The translations under genes and the position numbers were made by a program. This document shows, in pieces, positions 22,221-32,084 of a stretch of 64,000 bases of DNA; the first letter of the stretch is position 1, and every line of letters begins with the position of its first letter. The notes beneath the pieces were generated by a model. It was not told where the DNA came from. It made no database searches and was given only the letters and a program-made list of their open reading frames with translations. The stretch covers positions 1 to 64,000 of the forward strand of contig NZ_OBMO01000003.1 of NCBI RefSeq assembly GCF_900217905.1, read 5' to 3'. Source of the DNA: Alloalcanivorax xenomutans (GTDB lineage: Bacteria > Pseudomonadota > Gammaproteobacteria > Pseudomonadales > Alcanivoracaceae).

Positions 22221-23609
22221 ATGCGGTCTCACGGAAGCAAGGGAGTTCATCGTCCATACCTCCTGTCAGCGATGGTAATGCTCTGTGTTTGCCTTGGAGA
22301 AGCCGGAGCAGGGGAAGTCGATACCGGTGACCTGAAACAACAGGTCAAACAGGTTCCGGTATACGGAAACGAAGTGGATTTCGATATTGTCAGCGCGGTC
22401 CGACGGGCGGTGGATACACACCCGGTTATCGCTGAATCCATTGGCCGCCTGTTCCAGCAAAACGAACAGGTGGCGGTGGCTCGCGCAGGCTATTATCCCG
22501 AACTCAGCGCCGGTCTTAGCCGTGGCTACAGGGACTCCACCGGACGCTCCGAAGAGGCGTTGACCGCTTCGGCCTCACAGATGTTGTATGACTTTGGCAA
22601 GGTTTCCAGCTCCGTGGCGGCGGCTTCCCACGGGGTGGAGCGGGACAGGGCCAACGTGCTTTTGGCGGTGGACCAGCTTGCCCAGGAAACCGCGCAGGCG
22701 GTGATCGAGGTCCAGCGTTATCAGACGCTGCTGACAATTGCCAGGGAGCAGGTGGAAGCCATCGGAGAACTGCAGGAACTGGCGTCTCAGCGGGCCGCCA
22801 AGGGCGCCGCCACCCGGTCGGACGAAATCCAGGCTTTGTCCAGAAAAGAGGCGGCCCAGGCCACGGTTCTGCAGTTCCAGGCACAGAGCGATGCGTGGCA
22901 GCGTAATCTGCAAAGTCTGTTGAATGCCCCCGGGCCGGTCACGGTATCTCCGGAGTTTCCCGATCATCTGGCTGACGCCTGCCTTCGCGTGGAAGAAGAC
23001 TTCGACAATGTGCCCCGGATCATGCGGGCGGAAGCGGAGCGGGAGGAAGCCCGTTCGCTGATTCGTCAGGCGCGGGCACAGATGTTGCCGACCTTCTCGA
23101 TCTCCGCGGATTTCGAGCACTATCTGAATGATCGGCCCGCGGACCTGGAAGCCATGGATCGGGACAATGATGTCTTCGTTTCCGTCGGAGTAAGCAGCAA
23201 GCTGTTTCAAGGCGGCGCGTTAAAGGCCCGCCGGCGGGCGGCAGACTACGCCCTTGAGGCGGCGAACGCCGCCCGGGATGCCGCCTACCGGGAAGTCTCC
23301 CTGGGATTACGGGAGGCGAAGGTGCAGACACGGAGTCTGTCCGGGCGCCTCGAATTACTGAACAACCGCTATAACAGCATCGCCGAGACGCAGAAGCTGT
23401 ACCGGCAGCAATATTTAGCATTGGGAACGCGCTCACTGTTGGACATTCTCAATACGGAACAGGAGATCCACCAGTCCCGCTTCGAGCAGCAGAACACCCG
23501 GTTTGATCTACGCCGCCTGCAAATCGACTGTCTTTACAACGTGGCGGAAATTCGCGCGGCGTTTGGTTTGAGCAGCGCCGCCGTGCAGGGAGTGCCGATT
23601 CAGCCATGA
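22221..23609 (+). CDS. TolC-family outer-membrane protein of the type I secretion system
   Basis: The 462-residue protein is an outer-membrane efflux protein of the TolC/LapE type, the exit duct for the adjacent adhesin. A signal peptide lies at about residues 12-30 (LLSAMVMLCVCLGEAGA). Two repeats of long alpha-helical tunnel sequence follow, with typical ARAGYYPELSAGLSRGY and LPTFSISADFEHYL strands and a C-terminal ALGTRSLLDILNTEQE motif. AAGGA precedes ATG 22221. Its stop overlaps the next start in ATGA, so the three secretion genes are one operon. Confidence 0.92.
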   Translation: MRSHGSKGVHRPYLLSAMVMLCVCLGEAGAGEVDTGDLKQQVKQVPVYGNEVDFDIVSAVRRAVDTHPVIAESIGRLFQQNEQVAVARAGYYPELSAGLSRGYRDSTGRSEEALTASASQMLYDFGKVSSSVAAASHGVERDRANVLLAVDQLAQETAQAVIEVQRYQTLLTIAREQVEAIGELQELASQRAAKGAATRSDEIQALSRKEAAQATVLQFQAQSDAWQRNLQSLLNAPGPVTVSPEFPDHLADACLRVEEDFDNVPRIMRAEAEREEARSLIRQARAQMLPTFSISADFEHYLNDRPADLEAMDRDNDVFVSVGVSSKLFQGGALKARRRAADYALEAANAARDAAYREVSLGLREAKVQTRSLSGRLELLNNRYNSIAETQKLYRQQYLALGTRSLLDILNTEQEIHQSRFEQQNTRFDLRRLQIDCLYNVAEIRAAFGLSSAAVQGVPIQP

Positions 23610-25795
23610 GTATCCAGGATGTCGAAGAAACGCTGGACGAAGCCGCGCCGGCTCCCGACTACGGACCGTGGACCGAAGCCATGTTGGCGGTGGCCCGGCA
23701 TTATCGTTTGGAATATTCCGAGGAAAATGTTCACCTGACGGCTGCCTGGAGCATGAGGCAGAGCCCCGGCGATGTGCTGAAGGCCATGGCCCGCCAATTG
23801 GGACTGGCCTGCAAGATTGGTGATCTGGGCGAAATGCCGCTGACACCCTGGCGGTTTCCTTTGGTGGTGCAATTCAAGGACGGCCAGGTGGCGGTGGCCG
23901 AAAGCATTGGCGGTGATGGCGCGGTGACGCTGTCCTATAGTGGCGATCAGGGCCTCAGAAGTCAGCTTCCTCGTCAGGAGCTTGTCGACAATGTGGTTCT
24001 CACACTGATCCTGAGACCGACCCGTTCGGCCCCCGATGCCCGGGTGGACGATTATGTCCGGCCTTATCAATCCAATTGGTTCCGGCGCATCATTCTTCGT
24101 GATCTGAAGCCCTACGGACATGTGATGCTGGCATCACTGGTAGCCAATCTGTTGGCATTGGCCGGCATTTTGTTTTCCCGCCAGGTCTACGATCGTGTGG
24201 TTCCGGCGGAATCCTATGCCACCTTGTACGTCCTGTTTTCCGGTGTTCTGGTGGCAATGGTGTTTGATTTCATTCTGCGCAGGAGCCGGGTTCATATCAC
24301 CGATTTGCTTGGCAAGCGGGCTGATATGCGCGTGTCGGATCGCGTTTTTGGCCACGCGCTACGCATAAAAAACTCGGAGAAGCCGCGCTCCACCGGGTCC
24401 TTTATCGCCCAGATTCGCGAACTGGAGCATATTCGGGAATTGCTTACCTCCAGCACGGTAACGGCATTCGCTGATATGCCTTTCTTCTTCTTGTTCTGTT
24501 TCGTGCTCTGGTATATCGCCGGTCCCTTGGTGCTGGTACCGCTGGCCGCGGTGGTGTTGATGATCATTCCCGGCATGCTGGCGCAGAGGCGCCTGCATAT
24601 TCTCGCCAACGAAGCCATGCGCGAGTCTTCACTACGAAATGCGATGCTGGTGGAAACCATCCAGGGTTTGGAGGACGTCAAGTCGTTGCAAGCGGAAGCG
24701 CGTTTTCAGCAGCAATGGAATCATTACAACGCGGTCACCGCCGACGTGAATCTGAAACTGCGTTACATCGCCAATACCCTGGTGGTGTGGAGTCACACGA
24801 TACAGAGCGGGGTATTCGCCGTCATTGTCCTGTTCGGCGCACCGATGGTGATGGAAGCGGAACTGTCGGTCGGGTCGCTGGTGGCGGCATCGATCCTGGC
24901 GTCACGCATGATGGCTCCAATGTCTCAAATCACGCATGTGATGAGCAAATGGCAGCATGCCAAGGTGGCGATGAGCAGCCTGGATCAGATCATGGAGCGC
25001 GCGGTGGACCACCCCGAGGAGGAAAAACGGGTTCACCGACCCTTTGTCACTGGTCACTATCAGTTGAAGCAGGCGGTATTCCAATATGCCGATGCCCCCA
25101 ACGCCGCTCTGGCGGTGAAGGCGCTGACCATCAAACCGGGAGAGCGTATCGGTGTGCTGGGGCGTAACGGCGCGGGCAAATCCACGTTGTTGCAGGCTCT
25201 GGCCGGCGCCATCGAAGCCGGTTCTGGACAGGTTCTCCTGGACGGTATCAATCTCACTCATATCGATCCGGCGGATCTACGTCGGGATGTGGGTCTTCTA
25301 AGCCAGAACGCGCGGCTGTTCCACGGTACCTTGCGGGATAATCTGATGCTGGGCGCCCCCCATGTGTCCGACCAGGAGTTACTCGCCACCATGGATATGA
25401 CCGGTGCCAGTGATTATCTGAGAACGCTGCCCGACGGGCTTGACCATCCGATTCTTGAAGGCGGGCTCGGCCTGTCCGGTGGTCAGCGCCAGTCGCTGTT
25501 GCTCTCCCGTCTGCTGTTGCGACAGCCCAATGTTCTGCTGCTGGATGAACCTACCGCCTCACTGGATGAGACAGCGGAAAAGAAATTCATTCAGAGAATG
25601 AGTGACTGGCTGGAAAACCGGACTCTGGTGGTGGCGACACACCGGATGAGTATGCTCAATCTGGTGGACCGTATCATTGTGCTGGAAAACGGACAGATTC
25701 TGCTGGACGATACGCGCGCCAAAGCACTGTCGATCCTATCGAAAAAGGCTCCGCTTCAGTCCACGAACAACAACAAGGAAGGGACCCGGCCATGA
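23606..25795 (+). CDS. type I secretion ABC transporter (LapB-like)
   Basis: This 729-residue inner-membrane ATPase energises adhesin export. Residues 1-145 look like a C39-peptidase-like domain, but no catalytic Cys appears in the expected HYRLEY region, as in LapB/HlyB-type exporters that recognise rather than cleave the substrate. A six-helix membrane domain spans about 170-450. The nucleotide-binding domain has Walker A GRNGAGKST (519-527), signature LSGGQRQS and Walker B VLLLDEPTASLD, then the H-loop ATHRMS. It overlaps both neighbours by four bases. Confidence 0.93.
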   Translation: MSIQDVEETLDEAAPAPDYGPWTEAMLAVARHYRLEYSEENVHLTAAWSMRQSPGDVLKAMARQLGLACKIGDLGEMPLTPWRFPLVVQFKDGQVAVAESIGGDGAVTLSYSGDQGLRSQLPRQELVDNVVLTLILRPTRSAPDARVDDYVRPYQSNWFRRIILRDLKPYGHVMLASLVANLLALAGILFSRQVYDRVVPAESYATLYVLFSGVLVAMVFDFILRRSRVHITDLLGKRADMRVSDRVFGHALRIKNSEKPRSTGSFIAQIRELEHIRELLTSSTVTAFADMPFFFLFCFVLWYIAGPLVLVPLAAVVLMIIPGMLAQRRLHILANEAMRESSLRNAMLVETIQGLEDVKSLQAEARFQQQWNHYNAVTADVNLKLRYIANTLVVWSHTIQSGVFAVIVLFGAPMVMEAELSVGSLVAASILASRMMAPMSQITHVMSKWQHAKVAMSSLDQIMERAVDHPEEEKRVHRPFVTGHYQLKQAVFQYADAPNAALAVKALTIKPGERIGVLGRNGAGKSTLLQALAGAIEAGSGQVLLDGINLTHIDPADLRRDVGLLSQNARLFHGTLRDNLMLGAPHVSDQELLATMDMTGASDYLRTLPDGLDHPILEGGLGLSGGQRQSLLLSRLLLRQPNVLLLDEPTASLDETAEKKFIQRMSDWLENRTLVVATHRMSMLNLVDRIIVLENGQILLDDTRAKALSILSKKAPLQSTNNNKEGTRP

Positions 25796-27063
25796 AGGGG
25801 AGCCGCGATGCCGCCAATTCCCGCCCGCCTGATATCACCGGACTGTCAATGAGCGCTGCTGGAGGAACGGCATCTCTGTTGGATTATGACAATGACCATC
25901 GTCATTACAACGATGAAGTGGACGATGCCACGGTGGTTCGTTCAACCCGTATTGTGTGGCTGGTTTGTCTGGCCATGGCCGCGTTACTGGTCTGGTCCTA
26001 TTTTGCCGAGGTAGTGGAAGTATCGACAGGTGATGGCCGTGTGATTCCGTCTTCCCGGGAGAAAGTGATCCAGTCCTTGGAAGGGGGAATCCTGATGGAC
26101 CTGAGGGTCAAGGAAGGGGAGATCGTAGAAGCCGGGCAAGTGCTGGCTCAGTTGGATCTTACCAAGACCGAGTCCAGCGTGGAAGAAAGCGCGGCCCGTT
26201 ATCGCGCGGCCCTAGGCACCGTTGCCAGATTGGAAGCGGAAGTCAACGAGACACCGTTGATCTTCCCGGAGGCGTTACAGGCCTATCCCGAACTCATCGC
26301 CGCGGAAACCGAACTGTATGAAACGCGGCGCAGGGGGTTGAGATCGTCTTTGGCTGGCGTCCATAAGTCCCAGCGCATTGTGCGTGAAGAGTTGCAGCTG
26401 ACGGAATCGCTGCTGGAAATCGGAGCTGCCAGTAACGTGGAAGTGCTGCGCTTACGGCGCCAGCTGTCGGAGCTGGAGCTGAAAGCCAGTGAGATCCGCT
26501 CTGAATACCTGATTCTTGCGCGGGAGGAACTGGCTCGTGCGGAGGCGGAAGCCAAGGCTCTGTCCTCTGTGGTACGGGGCCGCTCGGACGCTCTGTCGAG
26601 GCTCACATTGCGCTCGCCGGTGCGCGGAGTGGTGAAGGACATCGAGGTCAGCACCCGGGGCGGAGTGATTCCACCTAATGGTCGCCTGATGGAAATTGTC
26701 CCTCTGGACGATCAGTTGCTGGTGGAAGCCAGGATCTCTCCCAGGGATATTGCCTTTATTCACCCCGGTCAGTCCGCCAAGGTCAAGATCACCGCCTACG
26801 ACTATACCGTCTATGGCGACCTGGATGGCGAGGTGGCCATGATCTCACCGGATACCATTCAGGACGAAGTCAAACCTGAGATCTTTTACTATCGTGTGTT
26901 CATCCGTACCAAAACGGATGCTCTGATCAATGATGCGGGCACCAGGTTTCCGATCGTGCCGGGTATGATCGCCAAGGTGGATATCCGCACCGGCGAGAAG
27001 ACGGTTTTCGAGTATCTGATGAAGCCGATCGATCACGCCGGAGAAGCCCTGCGGGAACGCTAG
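25792..27063 (+). CDS. HlyD-family periplasmic adaptor of the type I secretion system
   Basis: The 423-residue membrane fusion protein links the ABC transporter to the TolC-like channel. A cytoplasmic N-terminus (about 1-50) precedes one membrane helix (VWLVCLAMAALLVWSY, near 55-72). The lipoyl half-motifs EGGILMDLRVKEGEIVEAGQVLAQLD and RLTLRSPVRGVVKDI flank a long helical hairpin (about 125-265). The C-terminal beta domain ends with the family-typical PGMIAKVDIRTGEKTVFEYLMKP. Start overlaps the ABC gene in ATGA. No LapD/LapG-like control genes follow. Confidence 0.94.
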   Translation: MKGSRDAANSRPPDITGLSMSAAGGTASLLDYDNDHRHYNDEVDDATVVRSTRIVWLVCLAMAALLVWSYFAEVVEVSTGDGRVIPSSREKVIQSLEGGILMDLRVKEGEIVEAGQVLAQLDLTKTESSVEESAARYRAALGTVARLEAEVNETPLIFPEALQAYPELIAAETELYETRRRGLRSSLAGVHKSQRIVREELQLTESLLEIGAASNVEVLRLRRQLSELELKASEIRSEYLILAREELARAEAEAKALSSVVRGRSDALSRLTLRSPVRGVVKDIEVSTRGGVIPPNGRLMEIVPLDDQLLVEARISPRDIAFIHPGQSAKVKITAYDYTVYGDLDGEVAMISPDTIQDEVKPEIFYYRVFIRTKTDALINDAGTRFPIVPGMIAKVDIRTGEKTVFEYLMKPIDHAGEALRER

Positions 27064-27246
27064 TTCCGGATCATCTTCGGGAATGGCATCGGACACCCCG
27101 GGAGGAGGGGCGGAGGGCAGCTGCCGATGACGGGGCCGGCGTCCTCCTTAACGGAAAACGTAACCAATAGTGTCAGAAGCTCTCGTCACCCCCGCGCTTG
27201 TGCCAGCATGCCGGTTGCTAATCGTTTACAACGTAAGGAAAACAAC
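27064..27246. other. intergenic region after the secretion operon
   Basis: These 183 bases hold no gene that can be supported. The first half is G-rich (GGGAGGAGGGGCGGAGGG) and the second contains the ribosome site AAGGA of the small monooxygenase gene. Confidence 0.4.
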
Positions 27247-27528
27247 ATGCTTGGAATCGTAGCTGTGCTGCAGGCGCAGGCCGGTAAAGGGGACGCTCTG
27301 GCGGCGGAAATGAACAAGATCGCGGCGGAAGTTCGCAAGGAAGAAGGTAACCATGCCTATAACGTTCACCAGTCCCTGGACGACAAGGATGTGGTGATGA
27401 TCTATGAGCAATACACGGATCAGGCGGCTCTGGAAGCCCACCGTGAGAACATGAAGGGGCTCGGTGGTGGTCTCAAGGACCTGCTGGCGGGACGTCCGGA
27501 TGTGAAGCTCTTCCAGTTGGCGCAGTAA
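27247..27528 (+). CDS. ABM-domain monooxygenase-like protein (YgiN type)
   Basis: The 93-residue protein has the ferredoxin-like ABM fold pattern: MLGIVAVLQAQAGKGDALAAEM at the start, EEGNHAYNVHQSLDDKDVVMIYEQYTDQAALEAH in the middle and a C-terminal strand. Members include the quinol monooxygenase YgiN and small antibiotic-biosynthesis monooxygenases. The substrate cannot be read from sequence. The frame is open from 27127, but ATG 27247 with AAGGA 6 bases upstream is the real start. It is alone, convergent with the MFS gene. Confidence 0.85.
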   Translation: MLGIVAVLQAQAGKGDALAAEMNKIAAEVRKEEGNHAYNVHQSLDDKDVVMIYEQYTDQAALEAHRENMKGLGGGLKDLLAGRPDVKLFQLAQ

Positions 27529-27578
27529 ACCTGCTGGGAAATGGCGCGGCGCCGCCGGGCCATTCCCCTTATCCGTAT

Positions 27579-29090
27579 TCAGTGCCCGCCTCTTAGTGTG
27601 ATCACTGGCACCATGGCGAGGAGGCCGATACCCACAGCGGTGATCAGAGCGGTGAGGTTGAGGCTCTGGGTGAAAATCTCCCGCGCTTGCTCGAGTACCC
27701 CCGCCGGTAGCTGGTCCGCCACGGACACCGCCTGCCAAAGGCTTTCGTTGACGGCCGTGGATAGGGCTCCGAGTTGCTCGGCGGCACAGATGCGATAGAG
27801 GCTGCCGCTGAGGCTGCCCAATATGGCGACGCCCAACGCCACTCCCAGTTCCTGTACCGTTTCCGACAGCGAAGCCGCGGAGCCTGCTTTGCCCGTTGGC
27901 GCCGCCGCCACCACCAGATCGGTACCCAGCGCGGCGATGGCTCCCAGGCCCAGATAGATCAGGGCAAAGCCACTGACCACCTGTATCGTTCGAGCTTCCG
28001 CGTCCACCCAGGCCAGCATCAGATAGCCCAATACGGAGAAAAGCAGCGCTCCGGTCACCACCCGTCCGACCGGGAAGCGTCGGGTCAGCAGCGGCGCGCT
28101 GATCGCCGCCACCAGCATCGCCAGGGCCGGCGGTCCCATCCAGGCACCGGCGACGCGGGGAGACAGGCCACTGACCAGTTGCAGATACTGGGTCACCAGC
28201 AGCATGGCTCCACCCACCCCCATCAGACCCACCAACAGGATCAGCAGGGCCGCGGTGAACGAGCGGCCACGGAACAGGCTTAAATCCAGTAATGGATCCG
28301 CCAGGCGTCGTTGACGTTTGATGAACAGAAGCAGGCCGAGAGCACCAATCAACAGCGCGATGACCCCTTGCCAATCCAGGCCGTGCCTGGCGAAGTGCTT
28401 GACACCGTAGATCAGCGGCAGAAGTGCCAGAAGTGACAATGCCACGCTGCCCGGGTCCAGCCGTCCGCTGCTCTCATCGCGGTATTCGGGGAGCAGCCAG
28501 GGGGCGCAGAGCCACAGAACCGCTACCACCGGAAGTGCCACCAGAAAGGCGGATCCCCACCAGAAATGATCCAAAAGCACACCCCCCACCAATGGGCCGG
28601 CGGCCATTCCCAGAGCGAACATGGTGGCCCAGATACCGATGGCCAGCGCCCGCTGGGATGGCTCCCGAAACAGGTTGCTGATCAGCGCCAGAGTCGAGGG
28701 CATCAGGGCGGCGCCGGTAAAGCCCAGTAACGCCCGCGCCACGATCAGTTGCGTGGCGGTGCTGGCGAAGGCGGCGAGTAAGGAAGCCAGGGCAAAGCCG
28801 GCGGCACCCAGCATCAGCAGTTTACGGCGCCCGATGCGATCACCAAGCGTCCCCATGGTGATCAGAAAGCCGCTGATGAAGAAGCCATAAATGTCCATGA
28901 TCCACAGCGCCTGGGCACTGTCCGGTTTCAAGTCCGCGGCCAGCGCCGGAAAGGCGAGATACAGCAGCGTCACGTCCAGCCCCAGTAACAGCGTCGGCAG
29001 GGCCAGAACGGCGAGGCCGGCCCATTGGCGCGGACCGGCACGGCTCGCCAATGGTGACGAGGGAGTGGGGTATTCACAGTATGAGGTCAT
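27579..29090 (-). CDS. MFS drug efflux transporter (DHA2, 14-helix type)
   Basis: This 503-residue protein has about 14 hydrophobic segments and matches DHA2 exporters such as SmvA/LfrA-like quaternary-ammonium pumps. Typical motifs are LGLDVTLLYLAFPALAADL (helix 1, with the Asp seen in this subgroup), LGDRIGRRKLLMLGA (motif A) and the motif C-like GMAAGPLVGGVLLDHFWW. It is divergent from an HTH regulator gene with 89 bases between the starts, so that regulator probably controls it. The exported compounds are unknown. Confidence 0.9.
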   Translation of the reverse strand: MTSYCEYPTPSSPLASRAGPRQWAGLAVLALPTLLLGLDVTLLYLAFPALAADLKPDSAQALWIMDIYGFFISGFLITMGTLGDRIGRRKLLMLGAAGFALASLLAAFASTATQLIVARALLGFTGAALMPSTLALISNLFREPSQRALAIGIWATMFALGMAAGPLVGGVLLDHFWWGSAFLVALPVVAVLWLCAPWLLPEYRDESSGRLDPGSVALSLLALLPLIYGVKHFARHGLDWQGVIALLIGALGLLLFIKRQRRLADPLLDLSLFRGRSFTAALLILLVGLMGVGGAMLLVTQYLQLVSGLSPRVAGAWMGPPALAMLVAAISAPLLTRRFPVGRVVTGALLFSVLGYLMLAWVDAEARTIQVVSGFALIYLGLGAIAALGTDLVVAAAPTGKAGSAASLSETVQELGVALGVAILGSLSGSLYRICAAEQLGALSTAVNESLWQAVSVADQLPAGVLEQAREIFTQSLNLTALITAVGIGLLAMVPVITLRGGH

Positions 29091-29179
29091 CTCGCTTCTC
29101 CTATGGAAGAAGCGTTATTCTTGGGGCATTAAACTAACCGTACAATTTAAGCTTTTATACTATTAGCAGGACTAACAGA
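29091..29179. promoter_or_regulatory. divergent promoter/operator between MFS pump and HTH regulator
   Basis: This AT-rich 89-base region holds an inverted TTAG (29163-29166) / CTAA (29172-29175) pair and another CTAAC at 29134-29138. They could be binding half-sites for the flanking regulator. Confidence 0.4.
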
Positions 29180-30016
29180 ATGAGCCCGGTAAAATCTCTG
29201 GCCCGTACTCGGCATGAGCTTGCGGAGTTCGTGCGACAACGTCGTGAGCGTGTGACGCCGGCGGAAGTGGGGCTGCCTTCCGGACCACGCCGCCGCACTC
29301 CGGGATTACGCCGGGAAGAGGTGGCGGCACTCGCCGGTGTCGGCATCACCTGGTATACGTGGTTCGAGCAGGGCAGGGATATCAATGTCTCGGAAACCTT
29401 TCTCCTCAACCTGTCCCGGGTGCTGAAGCTGGATGACGAGGACTGCTGCCATCTGTTTATGCTGGCGCAGCAGCGGCCGCCGGCCTACGAGGCCCGCCAG
29501 GCCACCGCGGTTTCCCGGTTAACCCAAGCGGTCCTGGATCAGCTCGCACCTTGCCCCGCCTATGTAATGAATTTGCGCTGGGACCTGGTGGCCTGGAACC
29601 AGTCCGCCGATCATTGGTTCCGGTTGAACGAGCGCGCCGACACCGAGCGCAACCTGCTGCGTCTGGTATTTCGTGACGACGTCCTGCGAGAACGAATGCC
29701 GGACTGGGAGCGGGATGCGCGGAAGCTGTTGGCGAACTTCCGTTGCGATCTGGCGGTGGCGCCGGAGGACCCGACAATGACGGCGTTTGTCGATGAAATG
29801 AGACGGTTGTCCGAGCCGTTCCGGCATTGGTGGGACGAGCCGGACCGGCAGGGCTATCAACGTGGCATCAGCCGTCTGACAGGGGACGATGGCCGGGTGC
29901 GATCACTACGGCATGAGATGCTGATCGTGGACGAACACCTTCATTTACGCATGCTGGTATATTTTGAAGATGAGGCCGGGAACGGTGTCGGCGACACCGC
30001 GCCCCGGGGGAACTAG
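29180..30016 (+). CDS. helix-turn-helix regulator with MmyB-like ligand domain
   Basis: The 278-residue protein has an N-terminal XRE-type HTH (about 10-80) with the pattern [32 protein letters not shown], typical of MmyB-domain regulators. A C-terminal PAS-like MmyB ligand-binding domain (about 100-265) follows, with [17 protein letters not shown]. Some relatives bind fatty acids or other hydrophobic ligands. Its divergent position makes the MFS pump the likely target. The TAG stop shares CTAG with the stop of the convergent acyl-CoA dehydrogenase. Confidence 0.9.
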   Translation: MSPVKSLARTRHELAEFVRQRRERVTPAEVGLPSGPRRRTPGLRREEVAALAGVGITWYTWFEQGRDINVSETFLLNLSRVLKLDDEDCCHLFMLAQQRPPAYEARQATAVSRLTQAVLDQLAPCPAYVMNLRWDLVAWNQSADHWFRLNERADTERNLLRLVFRDDVLRERMPDWERDARKLLANFRCDLAVAPEDPTMTAFVDEMRRLSEPFRHWWDEPDRQGYQRGISRLTGDDGRVRSLRHEMLIVDEHLHLRMLVYFEDEAGNGVGDTAPRGN

Positions 30017-31230
30017 GAATCGTTGTATTCCTGAATTTTCATTTTACCTAATTGCGACATGTGCACTTCGTCCGGACCGTCGGCGATGCGCACGAACCGG
30101 TTCAGAGTAAAGAAGTGCGCGATCGGTGTATCGTCGCTGACCCCCATGCCACCATGGGCCTGGATGGCGCGGTCGGTCACGTTCTGTGCCATCTGTGGCG
30201 CCACCACTTTGATTGCCGCGATCAGATCCTTGGCGTCCTTGTTGCCGTATTTGTCCATGCGGTCAGCGGCTTTCAGTGTTAGCAGGCGGGCTTGCTCGAT
30301 ATCGCAGAAAGAGCGGGCAATGTCCTGGCGGATACTGCTTTGCTCGGACAGTTTGCGACCGAACGCCACTCGATTCTCCACCCGGCGGGCCATGATTTCG
30401 AGGCTGCGCTGAGCCTGGCCAATCGAGCGCATGCAATGGTGAATGCGGCCCGGGCCGAGTCGGCCCTGGGCGATTTCAAAGCCGCGTCCCTCGCCCAGAA
30501 TCAGATTGCGTTTGGGAATACGCACATTCTCCAGGCGCAGCTCCGCTTCACCACCCGGTGAATTGAGACTGCCGAATACCGTCAGATTGCGGACGATGTG
30601 AATCCCCGGCGTGTCGCGGGGAATGATCACGGTGGACTGTTGCTGGTGGCGAGGCGCGTCGGGGTCGGTTTTTCCCATTAATAACAGCACCTTACAGCGC
30701 GGATCCATGATGCCGGAGATCCACCACTTGCGGCCATTGATGACGTAGTCGTCACCGTCGGATTTGATTTCAGTTTCGATGTTGGTGGCGTCGGAGGAGG
30801 CCACCTGCGGTTCCGTCATCAGATAAGCGGAACGGATTTCTCCGTCCATCAGCGGCTTGAGCCATCGCTCCTGTTGTTCGGCATTGCCGTATTTTGCGAG
30901 CACTTCCATGTTGCCGGTGTCCGGGGCGGAGCAGTTGAACACCTCGGCGGACCAGGGAATTCGCCCCATGATTTCACACAGAGGCGCGTATTCCAGATTG
31001 CTGAGTCCGGGGCTGAGATCACCGTACTCCTTCGGCAGGAACAGATTCCACAGACCTTCGGCGCGGGCCTTTTCCTTCAGTTCCTCAAGTCCGGGCCAGG
31101 GTTGCCAGACCCTGGCCGGGTCGGTGACCCAGTCATGTTGTTCCTGTTCCCGTGGCGCGATATAGGTGTCCATGAAGCGCTGCAGGCGCGCCAGCAGCTC
31201 CAGGGTTTGTTCGGAATGATCGAAGTTCAT
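30013..31230 (-). CDS. acyl-CoA dehydrogenase, ACAD10/11 (LvaC-like) type
   Basis: This 405-residue flavoprotein is of the long ACAD form. The FAD/substrate signatures [15 protein letters not shown] and [17 protein letters not shown] (Trp-rich, as in ACAD10/11) are clear, as is the C-terminal [36 protein letters not shown]. Human ACAD10/11 and Pseudomonas LvaC work together with an APH-family kinase to convert 4-hydroxyacyl-CoA via 4-phosphoacyl-CoA to 3-hydroxyacyl-CoA. An APH-family kinase is two genes upstream here, so the same role is inferred. GGGGAG precedes ATG 31230. It ends the long leftward operon. Confidence 0.88.
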   Translation of the reverse strand: MNFDHSEQTLELLARLQRFMDTYIAPREQEQHDWVTDPARVWQPWPGLEELKEKARAEGLWNLFLPKEYGDLSPGLSNLEYAPLCEIMGRIPWSAEVFNCSAPDTGNMEVLAKYGNAEQQERWLKPLMDGEIRSAYLMTEPQVASSDATNIETEIKSDGDDYVINGRKWWISGIMDPRCKVLLLMGKTDPDAPRHQQQSTVIIPRDTPGIHIVRNLTVFGSLNSPGGEAELRLENVRIPKRNLILGEGRGFEIAQGRLGPGRIHHCMRSIGQAQRSLEIMARRVENRVAFGRKLSEQSSIRQDIARSFCDIEQARLLTLKAADRMDKYGNKDAKDLIAAIKVVAPQMAQNVTDRAIQAHGGMGVSDDTPIAHFFTLNRFVRIADGPDEVHMSQLGKMKIQEYNDS

Positions 31231-31296
31231 GGAAGCTCCCCTTTTTTTGGGAAAAAGAGACTGGGAAAAGTGATTGGCAAAAGCGGAATCAGCCTG

Positions 31297-32034
31297 TCAG
31301 GACAGGATAAGTCCGCCGTCCACCACCAGGGTCTGGCCGCGAATGTAGTCCGCCAGCGGGGAAGCCAGAAACAGCGCGGCGCCGGCCATGTCCGCCGGAG
31401 TGCCGAGGCGTCCGGCGGGAATATTGGCCAGGGAAGCCTCCAGACGTTTGGGGTTTTCGGTGGTCACGGTGGTCAGCTTGGTGGCGACCAGGCCTGGAGC
31501 AATGCCGTTCACCGAGATGCCGTCGCTGGCCCAGGCTTCCCCAAGAGTCCGTACCAGGGCCACGGCGCCAGCCTTGGAAGCGTTGTAGGCGGGATTGCCG
31601 CGGGTGGAATGGAAGGCGGCGGTGGAACTGACCACGATCATGTTCCCCCGGCTTTCGTGCAGCATGGAATGGAACTTCATGGCACAGGCACGCAGGCTAT
31701 CGAGGTTTACCGCGATCACTTTGTCCCAGCCTTCCCGCTCGAACTCACCGCGCCGATAGGCCACCGTGCCCTGACATTGAATCAGAATATCCAGTTGGGA
31801 GAAGGCCGGGGTGAGGCGTTCAATGGCGTCGATGTCGGAGACATCTACCTGGGAGTAGCCAAGGCCGTCAAGGTCGGATCCTTCGTCACCAGCGTAGTCG
31901 CTGGCGCTGGCACGAGTACCCCAGACGTGCACATCGGCGCCGCGCCGGCGGAAAGCCTGAGCGATCCCGTTGCCGATACCACTGGAGCCGCCCACCACCA
32001 AAACGGTTTTCCCGCTGAAATCCAGATCGTTCAT
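31297..32034 (-). CDS. short-chain dehydrogenase/reductase
   Basis: The 245-residue classical SDR has the NAD(P)-binding GGSSGIGNGIA motif near the N-terminus, the catalytic serine in VVSSTAAFHS and the catalytic YNASK pair. It ends with VVDGGLILS. It lies between the APH kinase and the LvaC-like dehydrogenase, so oxidation of a hydroxyacid or hydroxyacyl-CoA is likely. LvaD in the levulinate pathway has an equivalent place. The ATG at 32034, with GGAG just upstream, is preferred to an in-frame GTG at 32046. Confidence 0.88.
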   Translation of the reverse strand: MNDLDFSGKTVLVVGGSSGIGNGIAQAFRRRGADVHVWGTRASASDYAGDEGSDLDGLGYSQVDVSDIDAIERLTPAFSQLDILIQCQGTVAYRRGEFEREGWDKVIAVNLDSLRACAMKFHSMLHESRGNMIVVSSTAAFHSTRGNPAYNASKAGAVALVRTLGEAWASDGISVNGIAPGLVATKLTTVTTENPKRLEASLANIPAGRLGTPADMAGAALFLASPLADYIRGQTLVVDGGLILS

Positions 32035-32084
32035 ATCGTTCTCCACATTATTCCGGAATGATTGTTCCGAGATGAAGGCCGCGC

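Noticed and set aside
12672-27063. Genomic island inserted at tRNA-Ser
   Set aside because: No integrase gene and no repeat of the tRNA 3' end were found near 27.1 kb, so island integration at this tRNA is not supported.
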